Source: Tachypleus tridentatus (taxonomy: Eukaryota > Arthropoda > Merostomata > Xiphosura > Limulidae). Taken from it: a stretch of DNA of 64,000 bases. Below the pieces are notes generated by a model, which was not told the origin of the DNA, made no database searches, and saw only the letters and a list, made by a program, of their open reading frames with translations. Positions 23,196 to 37,400 of the stretch are shown here, piece by piece. The DNA is taken from contig NC_134837.1 in the NCBI RefSeq assembly GCF_004210375.1, positions 167,565,310-167,629,309 on the forward strand. The letters run 5' to 3'. Made by a program: the position numbers and the translations under genes. The first letter of the stretch is position 1, and each line of letters opens with the position of its first letter.

Positions 23196-25110
23196 TTAAA
23201 TAAACCAAACCAATCATATATAATGAGTAGCTGCTTTTCATGTTGATAATTTACTGTTGCTTCCAAATACTTGTGATGTTTTGAAAGCTGATAACTACTT
23301 TTTTTCACCATCTTTTTTTTTTTTTTGTTACATACAGCCATCCATGTCATAACAATAGTTTCCGAGAGAATTCCACTACCTTGTACTTTTTCTTTATTCT
23401 ACATTACTTTGTGTGGGTCTTTAAACAACCCATTGTTATTTCCTGAGAAATCTACAACAAATGTTGATGGATAATATTATGCATTCTTTGGCCTTTACTT
23501 TTTTTGTTGGTTGAACACATTGCTACCTGTTTTGTGTATGTGCAAGATTTATACTGCTGAATTGTTTCAATCATATCACTTCTTTTTCTAGGAGTAAATG
23601 GACGTACTTTAATATTGGTGATTGATTCTAACTATTGTAATGTTAAAATTAAATGCAGAATCATGTGCTGATGTTTTTGATTCTATGCTTACCTTTCCAC
23701 AACATTTTGTTGGTACAAAGTATATGCCCACATTAGCTACTATGTAGTAGTTGTGGAAAGTTCGAAAATGGGTGATTAGATACGTTATTCTCATTGCAGA
23801 CTGTATGAGAATAGCAGTAAAGATGATTCTTGATTTATCTCGGAAATTTACTAATGAAATAGGTTTCTGAATTACATTTTTATTCTAAAAAGGTTAATTT
23901 CAAAACAATGCAAGGATAAAAAAATTAAAAAATGTGTTATAGTGATGCTGTTTTAATTTTATAGTTCTGAAAGTTCTGGGTTATATAAATGATTATATTT
24001 AATTTTCAGTTATGTTCTAACTACTGCTTTTTTAACTTTGTTGTTACATTAATAAAGGAATAAAATATTACTATTGTTTCTTTAATATTCAATGATTTTG
24101 AAATAGTTTCAAACTGAAAACCTTTTCCTTAGTACTAAAATTCTTAGTATTATATATAATTGAGAGTTTATTTATTAACTAATGAAAAATGTTTACATGT
24201 TATATTTAAGTTTCTTTCAAGTTTGTGACTGAATGTCTTGAATTTTGAAGAAATTATTGAATCAATCTCAAAGTCTTTATAACAGTTGTTCAAAACAGTA
24301 GAACTTAGTTAACTTATTATGTTAAAACACATTTATTTATTGTCAATAAAACTATTGTTTTGACAATATTTCCTTTAGTAGTAGAATGAATTTATTGTTC
24401 ACACTTGTTACATGTATTAATTTATGAGGTATGGTAATTAGTAACTTTAGGAATGCCTAAGGGATGATTCGAGTCAGAATTTCATGTTCTCAGTGTAGTA
24501 CTGCAGTGATTTGTCATTGTACCAATAAACCACAGTATTCTTCCTCGCAATATTTGTATAATATAATGGCCCTAGCATTGTAGATCCTATAACATCTGTG
24601 CCAACTGCTCTAGGGAATGTGAAATTGTCTACAGTGTGGCTAGTATGTTCAGTCTGTAGCTATGATTACTTGCTGCACATGTATGATAAACTTGGCCTCA
24701 TTACAATAATGGCAGGTAATACATGGTCCCTGAAGGATGTGGCTTTGCTTTGAAATGTCATTCTCCAAGTTTTTAGTTAGAAACTAATACAGTTGTTATG
24801 CTACTTAATGTTCTTGCAATTCTTTAACATCAGCTTTCTCAGATTTTAATTCATTAGTCAAACATTATGAATCAGTTGTTCCATAGATTGTTGAAGTGTC
24901 AAAATAAGATGATAGGACATCATGAACTGTGTATTGTATTACATATGATATTGCTACGGCTCTATCCCAATGTACATTTTCTTTATATAGGTGTAAATTA
25001 ACATTTTTGTATCATATCTGAACAAATAATTCTGACACTGAAACATTAACAGAGTTAAAATATATTTAAATTTCACTGTTTGTACATTTTTGTTTGTCTT
25101 TTTAATGTAG

Positions 25111-25154
25111 TCATTCCAAGGAAGTCAGGGTCGTGCCTATCTCTTCAACTCTGT
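25111..25154 (+). CDS. Yippee-like protein, coding exon 2
   Basis: A 44-bp exon (AATGTAG|TCATTCC ... CTCTGT|GTAAGT) encodes SFQGSQGRAYLFNS plus two bases of a valine codon. This is the highly conserved core of the Yippee domain. Phase matches exons 1 and 3 exactly. Confidence 0.95.
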
Positions 25155-25778
25155 GTAAGTATAACTGGAATAATGTCATTTATACAGGCGAGGAATAAAT
25201 CTTGATATGAGATGCACATAATTTCTTTTTTATTGTTGTTAAAGTATAAGTTTTAAAACTAAAATTATAATTGAACTCTGATTTCTATTGTTTAAACATT
25301 TTATTAGGAAAAAAAGTTCATAATTTGAACTGTTTAATAAATACAGATTTTCCCTTTACTTGTTTCTGCAAATATGGTAGGATGTAGTACACTGATACAT
25401 GTTTTATCTTTTGATTGTCTTGTATTTATATGTGATAAATGTTTAAGTATCTGAAATGTTTTATTGACATTCTTTAAAACATGTAATCAGTTGCTTCTTG
25501 TGCTGTTAAAACATACCTGTAATTTTAACATGGATTATGAGTATCTATTTTATCTGCTTCAGTTTTAAAAAATACACTCAGGTTTGCTACTTCAAAAGTT
25601 CAAAGAAAATGGATTAATAAACATACTTGTAGGTTAACTGAATAATATTTCAATTTCAAAATAAGCCTTTATGTAAAAACTACACACTCATGATTTTTTG
25701 TATCTGCATTGGGATATATATATATATATGTTTGATTTCATGGTCATTGTAACCTTTTTTTTTATTTTCATCATATAG

Positions 25779-25887
25779 TGTCAATGTTGGCTGTGGACCT
25801 GCTGAAGAAAGGGTTCTGTTGACTGGTTTGCATGCTGTTGCAGATATCTATTGTGAATGTTGTAAGACCACATTAGGCTGGAAATAT
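25779..25887 (+). CDS. Yippee-like protein, coding exon 3
   Basis: A 109-bp exon (CATATAG|TGTCAAT ... AAATAT|GTAAGC) completes the split valine and encodes [18 protein letters not shown], then [18 protein letters not shown]. It supplies the second zinc pair, C74 and C77, giving C-X2-C-X52-C-X2-C with exon 1. Vertebrate YPELs usually read YCENC where this protein has YCECC, a small deviation between the two ligands. Confidence 0.95.
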
Positions 25888-28800
25888 GTAAGCTTCTAAA
25901 CACTGTGTACCTAAAGTGATTCTCAGCAAATTAATTTAGACATATTATATTATTTCTAATAAAATGTAATGAGTTTTGAAATTTATTTTCCTGAAGTGTG
26001 TGTGTGTTTATGGTCTGTTCATCATTTATTGAATTAAGCCTAACATTGGAATAATATCTGTGAAAAAAGTTGAAAATATACAAGTATCAGTTTTTGTTAA
26101 TTTGTTTAACACCATGAATGGTGTTTTTATTTTGTTCTAAAGATTATCAACTTGTTGTATTCTATATAATTTATGCATTGGATTTTTTGTATCTTTGTGT
26201 TTAATCCTGTTTTATTTCATTTCTGTAGAAAATATTTAATTGAAGTTGGTAAATAAGTTTGCAGTCATTGTATCATGCAGAATCCATAGTTATTGCAAGT
26301 TAAGTCTAGTATTGATTGTTTTAGTTTTAAGTAAAAACCATAATTGCATTTTATAAGTTTGATTCTAGCTACTTTTGTTAAACCAGTATCTGAAAAACCA
26401 TTATTCTCTTGACTGAAACTTAAGTTGTTACTTAAATATGGAAAATTAATAGTAAGAAATTTAAATTACTGAAGGATTGTACACTATAAATGTAGCACAT
26501 CATCAGCCAAACATCAACTGTAAATTTTCTGTAAGTTAGTACTTACTTTGTCAATTATTTTTTAAATTATTGAGAATAATAATAAAATATTTAAGTAAAT
26601 ATAAAGTAAATCTAATTAGATTCTGGAAATGGCATAATTCTAGTTTCTACAATGACTACTCAATGATAAGAGAGTAATCATAGAGCTGGCAGTGGATTGA
26701 AAATTAGGGACATCAGTAGTTTAATTACCTTAACTATAAACAAACATTATAAACGTACCTTTACTTGATGTATGCCACATCATACAGATTTTGATCAAAT
26801 ACGTTTACTTTTCTACACCTAATCTGTGGATTCATCTATTTTACTTTAAATTGGTAATTTTCAAATATAAATATTTTATTTTTATAGTTTCCAGCAGGTC
26901 CACAATATTATTTTCTGTATTATTCAGAAAGACATGTCCCCCCAAAAAAATAATCATTGTAGCTTTGTGTTTTAATTCCAAATAAACAAACAGAAAGACA
27001 TGTGTTAAGAGGGAAGAAGGCAGGAACCTTTCTTTTAAACCTTATTATTTTGAAATTAAAGGGAGTGAAAATACCTGTACAAATGTAACAATAATGGTCT
27101 TAGCTTTGCAGGTTCTCTACTTTTTTTTATTTACAACATCCTTTTGCTTCACTGCAACATATAACATACATAAAATTACATCAGAGATGCATCCTGCACC
27201 AAATTGAATGCACCAATTGAATCATTGCTAGATATTATATGTATATTTATCGTCCTTAAAATGTTTGTGTGTTATATACTTAATACCCTTTGTAGAAATT
27301 GCTAAATACAGTTAATACAATATTCAGATTTATATAATACATATAAATTTATCAGTATTGAAAAATTTAAATGTCAAGGTAAATAATTAAACATAGTTAC
27401 TTACCTGTGACAGGAAAGTCCTTTAAAAAGTCCCACACAAAATTGTTTTAAAATTTACAACAAACAATAGAAGAAGTTAGTCTGATGGAAGAAAAGTATC
27501 CAGAAACATTAACCTATTAATAAAGTATTGACAGTTGGTGAAACTAATAGAAATACAATACAACAGAAGAAAACAGCTAAGAAAATAAATTAGACTGATC
27601 AAACTGAAAAAAATTATTTTTACCTGGAAAAATTAACTGTAGCCTTCACAGATCGTTCAAAAACAGAAAGTAATAAAGTGATACTGTGAATGAAGGTTCA
27701 TATAAAATAACATAAAGTTGATACAAATATATACCATAAGCATATTATGAAAAAGTTGCATAGCTCATATGAAATCCAAATAAAAGACTCCCTAAATCTC
27801 CATATGGGCTTGGCCATTTTGACTCATCAGGGAACTATACATACTATAACTTTAATATAATAATTCATCTTCACAAAAAATTAGCAACCTTTAATAAATC
27901 TTGGAAGTATATGTAAAAATTAACAGATTTTTTTTTATATAGTATTTTCATTAAGGATTTATCTGACTGTATGAAGCCTCCACTGAGTTAGTCTAAGTGC
28001 ATGGGGATTTTCACATTAAGAATACAAATACTTATTGTCATCTTAATGTTTTGTATTTCTTTTGCATAATGTCTAAAACTCTCCTAAATTAATATCAAAC
28101 ATTTTTGATAGAAAATGTTTTTATTTTGCTATTTCTTCTGCCCTAACGTTTCTTACTGTAGTAAAATCAATAAAGTAAAATAAATTTTATAGATACAAAA
28201 TAAAAATAAATTTAAATTATTCTTTTGTCCTGCTAGAATGATTCCATATTGTAACAGACATGCTACTTTTCTTCTTATCGGATTTTAAGATATCTGGGTA
28301 ATTTGGCTTTAGTGCTTTAGACCTACACTTAAGTCTCTCTCAGAGTAGGACAGAATTAATTAAACACAGCAGGAGAGTTTTGTGTAAACAAAGGATTGAG
28401 TTATTAGCACACATGATCAAATTACAGTTACATTTAATACTTTGCCTTTCTATGTGTACATGATATCATGAATAATTGTTGTTGGTTTTTTCATGTAAGT
28501 TTTCTTATCTGACCTTATAAGTTGATAATGTTTTTATATTTTAATTATTTTTATGACAGTGAATAAAAATATATAAATGAAATAAGAAATATAGTTTTTA
28601 AATGTGGATGAGGAGCTTTTGTCTTCTACAGCAGTTAGGTACTCTAAGTAATTTTTTGTGGTGGTGGTGGTTGTGAAGAAAATGTTCATATATTTAAAAT
28701 ATGCAGTTTAGCACAAAAAATGCTAATATGTACAAGAAGTAAAATATTCTGATAAATATATGACAATTTAACTGGCTTTTAACTAAGCCATAAATGGATT

Positions 28801-31428
28801 TAAATTCCATTAGTCTTAGTAAAATTGCTACTTTAAATGTCTAATATGTGTCACTCATAAAATCATGTAGGGTTAGCAAGAAAATATGAAATGGGCATTT
28901 TGGAGCAATTAAGTGTCACATGATACACAGAATTGAAGACTTAGAATTTATTTAAACATTTCTCTTTGAAATTAAGACATTAAATTTTGAATTACATTTT
29001 GTTGCCAAGTTTACTGACATGATGTTGATAATAAATTTAAGTAAACATTAAATGTGTGGGAAAAAGATCATGAAATGTGCACTTGGATCCCCCATGCACT
29101 TGGAGGGTTAATCTGTGAGCCTTTAAGTGATCAATAATTTTACCCTAACTAAAAGCAAACAAAAAATGACAAGAGTAAAAGATGTATAGAGGTAACTAAA
29201 CAAAACATAATAGTAATAAGCCATAGAAAAGATATTTTACTAACATACTAATGGTCACTTGTCATAAATCTTTCTGTTGAAAAATACATGAGTACAAAAC
29301 ATTATTTCTATTTACATCCAAAATATGTTAGAATAACAACTTGTGTATCTTCTTGTAGTATGCAAATAAACTTCAATTTCATGTATACTTTATAGATTAA
29401 TTTAATCAATTATATTTTACTGTTTAATACTAATGAATCAAATTAAATGGATAAAAACTTACACCACAAAATGTTTTCACATACAATTATGTAACAAATT
29501 CTTTAGTGTAAAAAGTTGTTCATATTACAATGTAAAAGGAAGTTGTCCAATAAAAGTGTCTTCTTTTAAAGATATATTCTGAAAAGCTCTTCCTACAATA
29601 TTTATTTTCCCAAAAGACATTACAAAATGTGATATAGTAAAGTACGTGTGCATGTATAAATTATGTCTTAATTTTTTTTATTTTAAAATTCCATTGCCTT
29701 CATTTCAGTCATAATGAAAATTGTCTATAGTGATAGCACCTTTTCAAAATCGAAATACCGATGAAAATCTAGACTGTAGTTGTGAAAAATCACATAAAGG
29801 TGTAGAATTGAGTGCTTATACCTACAGTATCTGAACTTCTACTTCCTTTCATTGTCTGCAGCTAGTTGTGGGAAGGACAGTTAGCCTTGAAAGTTCTTCT
29901 AATGTTTCAAGTAGAAAACAAAGTAATAATAAGACCACCCTAAAAATATTTACTAAATGTTCCTCCCAACATCAACCCTTAAAATTTGTAATAGTTCATA
30001 AAGTAAGAGAATAACAATAACATTACTCTAAAAATATATGTAATAGAATACTCTTGACCCCCACGCTTTTCTAAAAAGTTAACAAAGGTGCTCAATAAAG
30101 TATAACAGATCTTTAAATGAACTACATACTCCATCTAAACTTTCTTTCTAGTTCATAGAAATATTTTAGGCAGATCTTTTTTTCTACTTTTAATAGTGAA
30201 AGAACTTTTGAGGCTATCTTCCCACAACTGTCTGCAGACACTGAAAGGAAGTAGGAGTTGAGAGGTTTTGGATATAAACACTCAACTATGCACCCTTATT
30301 TGATTTTTTTATGAATGGTGACTAGTTTTTCAGCTGCATTTGGATTTTGTCTGATAGACTGGATATCCCCAATGCTTTTGAGTGCTACCACCACAGACAA
30401 TATCCATTATGACTTCAAAGATACAAATGGAAATGACAATGAACTTCAGACTTCATAAAATAACTAACTTATATAAAGTTCATTATTGTTTTATGATATA
30501 GATTTTAATTGCTTATGAACAATTATTGTAATTAATATAGTAATAGTTTTGAAGCTTTTTTCTTCCAAAATGTGCATGCACACGCACACATCAGGCCTCA
30601 ACAAATTTTGAGCACAATGTTGACAAAAATTTCATCATTGTGCCAATTATTACTTCCATTATATTCATGTGTAGGGATGTGTTAAATAGAATTTGAATCT
30701 TGAACACAAAATTGAACTGGGATTGAATGACAGATTCAGAACTTCCTGTGTTTTCAGGAATGAAGCACTGTGTCTGCACAACACATTTCTAATTTTACAC
30801 ATTTTTTGTTTGTTTGTTTTAATTAAACAATCTGTGTTCATGTTTAGACTGACAAGACCAAAGGCAGTTAGTTCAAGCAACACTACCAAGAGGTTGTTGA
30901 AGTCATGTAACCATCAAAATGTACTTATTGTTGTGAAAGTAAATAAATATTACCCTTATTTTCTAGTATAAATGGTAATGAAGTTGGTTTTGATATACTG
31001 AAAGGCCTTTGCCTACCATTGTGTAGTGTTATGGTTATGAATAGATTAGTTCTATTCTGAAAGAACCTGCTGGGCCTATTGATATCACAGTGACTATTTT
31101 TATTTTACTTTTATTCATTACAAGAATACACCTCAGTTATACTTTAGTATACTGTTTTAACAACTCAAAAATTGAAGCTTAACATATATAACAGTTTTAT
31201 AATGAATCCTTTATTTCTTAGTGTAAAACTATATATCTTGTACCATAACCCCACAGATGACTCAAAATATATTCTATATCTTTTTTATGTCATACCTAGC
31301 TCCAAAATCTGAACATATTTGTTGAAGCCTGATATATACTCTTTTTTTTTTTAACATTATTGTTGATGATATGAGAAGCATAGTTATTGTTTGAAGATTA
31401 AATAACAAAAAATAATTATTGTTATCAG
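25888..31428 (+). other. YPEL intron 3
   Basis: A 5.5-kb AT-rich intron ending TTATCAG. It contains a possible SINE family 2 tail near 26960-26995 (GTAGCTTTGTGTTTTAATTCC) and a long imperfect inverted repeat at 29705-30405. Nothing else was recognised; open frames near 26791 and 30591-30971 look like chance. Confidence 0.75.
29705..30405. repeat. Large imperfect inverted repeat in YPEL intron 3
   Basis: The left arm, about 29705-29955, and the right arm, about 30160-30405, are reverse complements over roughly 250 bp with mismatches and small gaps. Clear paired blocks include CTACTTCCTTTCA...TGTCTGCAG...AGTTGTGGGAAG on the left and CTTCCCACAACTGTCTGCAG, then TGAAAGGAAGTAGGAG, on the right. 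GTCATAATGGATATTGTCT-type ends pair as well. The ~200-bp spacer is AT-rich. It could be a fold-back transposon or two opposed copies of one old repeat. In the pre-mRNA it could form a long hairpin. Confidence 0.7.
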
Positions 31429-31518
31429 GAGCATGCATTTGAATCCAGTCAGAAATACAAAGAAGGAAAGTTCATCATTGAGCTTGCTCACATGATTAAA
31501 GAAAATGGATGGAATTGA
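31429..31518 (+). CDS. Yippee-like protein, final coding exon
   Basis: After the acceptor TTATCAG at 31428 the exon encodes [20 protein letters not shown] and then HMIKENGWN, with TGA at 31516-31518. The assembled protein is 114 residues, slightly shorter than vertebrate YPEL1-4 (about 117-127), the difference being a shorter N terminus. All phases close with no frameshift, so the gene looks intact. Confidence 0.95.
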   Translation, partial: EHAFESSQKYKEGKFIIELAHMIKENGWN

Positions 31519-34500
31519 CAGTGTTGTGAGATAAGGTTTGCAAGATGTTTAGATAAAACTAACCAGGAAAACCTCCAGATTGAATAGTTCTTAGGTTTAG
31601 GAATGAGAAGAAATTTTGCACTATATATGCTGGAACATTCTATTATATAGACTTTGGCAGTTGCATAATATATGAAGAGAAAGCTTTACATGTATACCTT
31701 ATTTTCAAGGTTAACAGTGTTTGTATTCATGTTTTACTACTGAGTGGCATATCTTGCTCATTCATTTCTGATGTGATCTGCTTTGTTCTAAAAAGTATTT
31801 TCATCAACAAAGTGTATTTCAAACAATTTTTTTTTTATCATTATCTTGGGCATCTGTACATAAGTCATAAGTTTAGATGAGACACTCAAATAAAAGTAAT
31901 GTTTTTGTACATCTGTATCATCACACCATTAGAATTTACAACTACAAGGGGTTGTGCAGTCTCATTTTCTTTTTAATGTTTTTTACTATTATTTTTTGAA
32001 GATATATTTGTCTCTCATTGTAAATACATGTGTATCTATATATATATAATCCATTTTTATAGACTTCATTGTGGCTTTACATTTATAGTAAATAAGTATA
32101 CAATAAACGAATTTGTAAAACTTAGAAACATAATTGTAGCATTCAAGACTGAAGTTAGATTTGTTTTAACAAAAATTGATAAACTGTATATGTCTGTACT
32201 GTTACATGTTATCTACAGCTGTAGGTGAACTTGTTTGTCTCTGACACCTTGATTGATTAATTTCATGACTTTATTTTGAATACATACAACATATCATCAT
32301 ATTTAACATGTTAATGCCTTAATGCTTTAAGATTCTTTCAATTTCACTAAGAGTTCTTAAGGAACATGTTTTAAGCATTGATGAAACACTATTTTGCAAT
32401 ATGTATGAAGATAGAGAAGATTGAAATATAATAGATACACTTGTGTTCCTTAATTTGGATTTTAATGAGTCATTACTTTCAATCTGCATTTATAATATGT
32501 AAAACTGAACTTTTATATTTCATGATAACTTAATGGCAACCCTTTTGTAAAAATAATTCATTGTAAAATGCCCTGACTTATCCATCAGGTTAAACAAGAC
32601 AGGTATTAAGACAAAATAATTTTTCCTGCATGTTATACTAGTGTAGTTCCAAAATGTTATTTTATTTAGATTATTTTATGTAAATAACAATAGCTCTAAT
32701 GTTTATTCTAGTTCAAAAACAGACACATTCTTTGTGAAATATTACAATATGCTACAGTAGGTTTGATGTAAGAATAGTTTTATGCTGACATTTTTAACTT
32801 GTGATGAAAGTGCACTTGAAACAACTTTCACTTAACAACAGATTTATCTGTTTTAGTTGATTAAATGAGTAATACTAAATTATATTTACCTATTTATGTG
32901 TATAAAATTTTCATTGCAATATATATGAAACACCTTTCTTTAATACTTTCAATCAGTTTTACAATCATTAGTATTAAAAAAAATAATGCATATATGTTTT
33001 ATTTCCAGATATTTTTCAGAATATTTTCCTACTTTCAAACATAGTAGTTACAGTGAACAGTTCACAGTGAATTCAACTTTTTTTTTTCTTAAGCCATGAG
33101 GTGTCTTACTTGTTTCTTAAGAGCCAAATCATAACTCGTAAATGGATGAAAATTCTGTTGTTGTTGCTCTACGTTACTGAAATAATTTTTAGTTACATTT
33201 TCTTTTAAATTTATTGCTTTAATAAATTTGACAAAATTAAAAAATGTTAATCAAAAGTTTCATTTTCAACATCATTCAATGTTTAAATTATATTTTATAA
33301 TGTTTGGATACATTTCCCAACTATGTTAAGTCTGTTTTGAGGGGTTTTCAGAGGACTTTTCATAGAACTTCAAATATTTCTCTCATTTTCAACCTTCAAA
33401 CTAGAAGGTAGTATTAGAAATTTTGTGTAAAATCAAAATAAAACAGTTCATTTAATGACTGAATTTGTTATCTTGTAGTTACTTTTTAAAAAAAACTTTT
33501 CATTATAATTGCTCTTCTAAGTTTACAGCTTTAGTTTGACAAACTACTAATATAAAAACCTTTTATAACAGTTAAGGTACTATAGTCCAGAATAACATAC
33601 AGCTGGTGTTACCTTTTCACATCATGTTCTGCCATGATATTATTAAAAAGTGTTAAAGTACATGGTGGTATTGTGAGCGTTTGTATTTTGCCCCTTTTTG
33701 TGTGTGTATACAAAACTAGGACTAGGTTAAGCTTTATTAAGTTACAGATTTAACTGATCTAAGTTTGAAGGCATACAATACAGTATGTATACAACATAAA
33801 ATTGCCAAGAAACAAGCATGATTGACACAGCAGAGGAGAGTGTAGGATTTTTTTTTTCAGTTGAATTGTTTTTTGGGGATGATTTTGGACTATATTTTAA
33901 GTATTAATTAATTTGTCAGTTTTAAAACGCTCAAGTTAATGTTTCAGTGTTGACCATCATTTTGTTTCATGGTGCTCAGAAAATCCTAGAGATTATGCTA
34001 CTTTTTACAGATTTGTGCTTAGATTAATTTATCTTTGTAAAATATATATTCATTTAATTATTTTTTAAACCTCCAAACTCTTACAAATAAGGATTTGTAA
34101 TTTGTTTTACATTCAAGCCCAAAATTTTAATTGTAATTAACCATAATTCTTAGGTATTATATAGATAGAGTTAAAATTTACATTATACAGTAGGTAATTA
34201 TAAAATATATATTGTTTCATGACCAAAGAGTGTCATGAATTTAGTTGTTAGGAAAAAAAAATTAACAAGTTCATTTAAATGGTCAAGCAAATTTTTACTA
34301 AAGATTTGTAAATGATTTGTTATGTTGGTAGTTTATATTTTAACAATCATTTCAATGTTAAAATTTTGTTTGTTCTATAGTGTGAAATCCAATCATCACT
34401 ACTGTCAACCACTGTGATCTATTTTTAAATAAAACATGTTTTATACAAGAAAATTGTATATAAATGCAGCAAGAACAATATTTGCATGATTTAGGTGATA

Positions 34501-35780
34501 ATCTATGAACACAAATGAAAAGCAAGAATATAGTGTCTCAGCAACTTGAACAGTCGCTTTGGGCTCTCTGTTTGATCTTGTAAGCACCACTATGATATAA
34601 GATTGTTGGCAAATTTTATTTATATATGTACATTCATTTCTAATGTAAAACTACTATATTTTCAAGTGTTCAAATAAAAAATACTTTTCAATTACCAACA
34701 AACAATTTTTGCTCAATCAGGACATAACTCAGTCAACATTTATTTTTTATTTGAAAAAAAGTATACTTAAATTTGTTAATTAGATTATTAGTAGCAACTT
34801 ATTTAAGTGTTTAATGAAAAGCAATCACTATAAAAAGAAACATTACTAAGGGTCATTTTATGAAGTGATAATGTATATTTTACACAGCAGATGATAAAAG
34901 ATACTTCTGGGAAAGATTTTGAATTTAAAATTTTATTGTATGGAAAAATACAAAGGACACTAAACAATTAAAAATCAAAAATTCATAACAAAAGTATTCA
35001 TGGGTGGCATGACCATAAGATGGAACTTTTAAAAACATGAATTTTACAACTTTCAGTTTTTGTATCAATTATATATCGGTTTGCTCTGTAAACTTGAAAT
35101 ATGATTATATCTATAAAAAGTAAAGTGAAACTTTTTATTACTGTTTTTCTGACTCAAATAGGAAAATCAGGTGTGTGTTGGTTATTTTGAAAAGTATGTC
35201 ATGAAATCTGGAGACAATCTGAAATATATTTAGTTTTATGTTTTAAATTTAGATAATGTAGATTATAATGGAATCAAACTGTGTAATTTAGCTACTGTAT
35301 TTTTTATAAAGCTGGTTAAAGTTCATAATGTAAAATAAGGCTACTGTCAACAGTTTAAGTATTGTAATAAAATATTCTGTGAGAAAAAAAAAGACCAGTT
35401 TTATTTTCATCATTTGCTTAAAAAGCACAACTAAAATAAGTTATTTTTCCTTATAAGCAATGCCTCTTTACTGATGTGAAATAAATTTTCCTTCCAGTAA
35501 ACCTGCATTGTCAGAAATACATTTACAGGGAAGTTGAAACCTTTCGTGCAAATGTACTGATGATTCCCTGATTAGGTAGTTTTTACAAATTGCTTATTGC
35601 GTGCAAAACATAATAGTAGCAGCAAGAAATATGTTTCATCTCAACCTATCCCAAAATCTACATACGGACAGTTCTGGTTATTTGTCACTGAATTTATTCA
35701 TCAATTTGATAAAGATAACTTGTTTTGAAATGGTCATTTGATTCGACTGACCATGTAATCACTTTATACTCACTATAGTG
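31519..35780 (+). other. YPEL 3' UTR and downstream AT-rich DNA
   Basis: No coding sequence is present. AATAAA occurs at 31889-31894 and repeatedly further on, so the transcript end cannot be fixed. The first AATAAA would give a 3' UTR of about 400 nt. Beyond it the sequence is AT-rich with homopolymers and no repeat that I recognise. Confidence 0.5.
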
Positions 35781-35789
35781 TCTTCAAAG

Positions 35790-36440
35790 AGTATTACCTT
35801 TGATGTATATTTTCACAGCCAGGAAGGCTGATGTTGAAGATGGCATATCCATCAGGGAATTTTAACACAGTTATTACCTTATGAAGACTGTGAAGAATGT
35901 TAGAGTCAAGAAAAAAAATGTGACTGTGTAGTTTATGAATAGTGTGTGGGAAATAAAAAAACTGTAGTCGAACTACATAAGTTAATTCATTAGTTTTGAA
36001 CCTAATAAGCCTCAAATTCACAATAACAGGCTGGTTTTAATATGGATGATGTGAAGGGATTACTAAATTCTCATACAGCTGACTTGATGAGCAGATGTGG
36101 TCATAAGTGATGGTACTGAAGGTGCCTCAAGAGATAGTTTTTAAAAACATACAAAGCGCTCCCAGATATCTTTAGTAAGGTCAATAAAGCAATAGAAATT
36201 GCTTCTGAAAATAACCCTGACATGTAGTGCAGCAGAAAGAAATATGCATGATGCAATTTCTTATTATGAAGAAATTTATAAGGAGATAGAAAACAAGACA
36301 TTTTACCATCATTTGTTTCATTGAGGAACAGGCAGTTACCCCTGTCTGTCTGTAGGGAAGGGGATGGATTCCTTGCTCCTCTTTCACAGTAATTTCCACC
36401 CCTCCCCCACAGAATCAGCTTTGAGGTCATTTCTGATGAG
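35790..36440. other. Unrecognised stretch with two minus-strand frames
   Basis: Minus-strand frames of 75 and 109 codons lie at 36021-35794 and 36430-36101. The composition is less AT-rich than the flanks. The translations match no family I recognise and the second is rich in aromatic residues without motifs. They may be chance frames in an old repeat. I assign no function. Confidence 0.3.
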
Positions 36441-37400
36441 GTTGAACATAAAGTAATTCATCTTTAACATGCATTTTTATTAGTAATGTATTATTTTTGG
36501 TGATACTGTTCATTAATGTATTTTGTAATACAGCAAAAATGGATAGCATTATGTCAGTTTATTTACAAAAACATTTTTGTTACTGGAATATACCCTCCAT
36601 GTATTACATGTAAAAATATAATTAGTGGGTCCTGTTGTTTGTTATGGCCCTCAGGAACTCAACCATGACAAGTAAGGAGACCTAGCTGTAGTTACGTTTT
36701 TTTACTTCAAAATAATACTAATTTCAAATAGTGGCTTTTGTTTTTGGTAAGAGTAAGTTTGTTTTAAATAAAGCCTTGTAAGTAGATTATGTAATCTGTG
36801 ATCACTTGAAAGGCTTCATCTTTATTCTTGCTAATTGTATTTTCTTCAGTTTAATAATAATTAATGCTAGTGTCAGTCTACGCTTTGCAGTAACTTTTAT
36901 TCCTGAACTAATAATTGTAAAGGGTCAACTAGTGTTTGTGGACAAAGAAGTCTTGAAAACCAAGAGCTGCACATCTGTTGTCTTGACATGTTACTTTCTA
37001 AACAGTTTATATATCTTGCATCTATCAAAAAGATTGCAAAAAAGAAAACTTGATTTTATAGTTTTTTCACATTAAATGTTGTGAATTTATCTTCAAACGA
37101 ATGGTAGTTTAATATTGTTAAAGAATGGACATTGACTCACACAGTACTCGACTTTAACTTTGAAATAAAAATCATCTGTGAACTGAAACGTTCATCAGTT
37201 TATTGAAACTAAAGTTTGAATTTAACAATTAAATTTCTTCAAGAGAAATCCTAGACAAACAACAACAACTGATACACAAAACAGTCTATACAATCAAGTG
37301 TTACTCAGTAACAGTCATATCAACAATAATTTAATAGTTCCATAAAGAAAGGGAAAGAAATTATTAAAAGCAACATGGGTGTTCGTTATAATTTATTAAA
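36441..37400. other. Intergenic AT-rich DNA
   Basis: An 89-codon frame at 36806-37075 (+) starts with a hydrophobic run (IFILANCIFFSLIIINASVS) that looks like a signal peptide. It has no further motif and lacks neighbouring gene structure, so it is probably chance. Confidence 0.3.

Larger units (their letters stand above)
15723..25110 (+). other. YPEL intron 1 (between coding exons)
   Basis: A 9.4-kb AT-rich intron bounded by GTACAT and TTTTTAATGTAG. It holds a mariner transposon at 16811-18134, a partial Penelope-type block near 18380-18450 and an old plus-strand SINE at about 22985-23195. A CAGGGATGTAGC start near 20341 resembles a hAT-type end, but no partner was found. The remaining stretches (18450-22980 and 23200-25100) show nothing I recognise. 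Confidence 0.8.
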
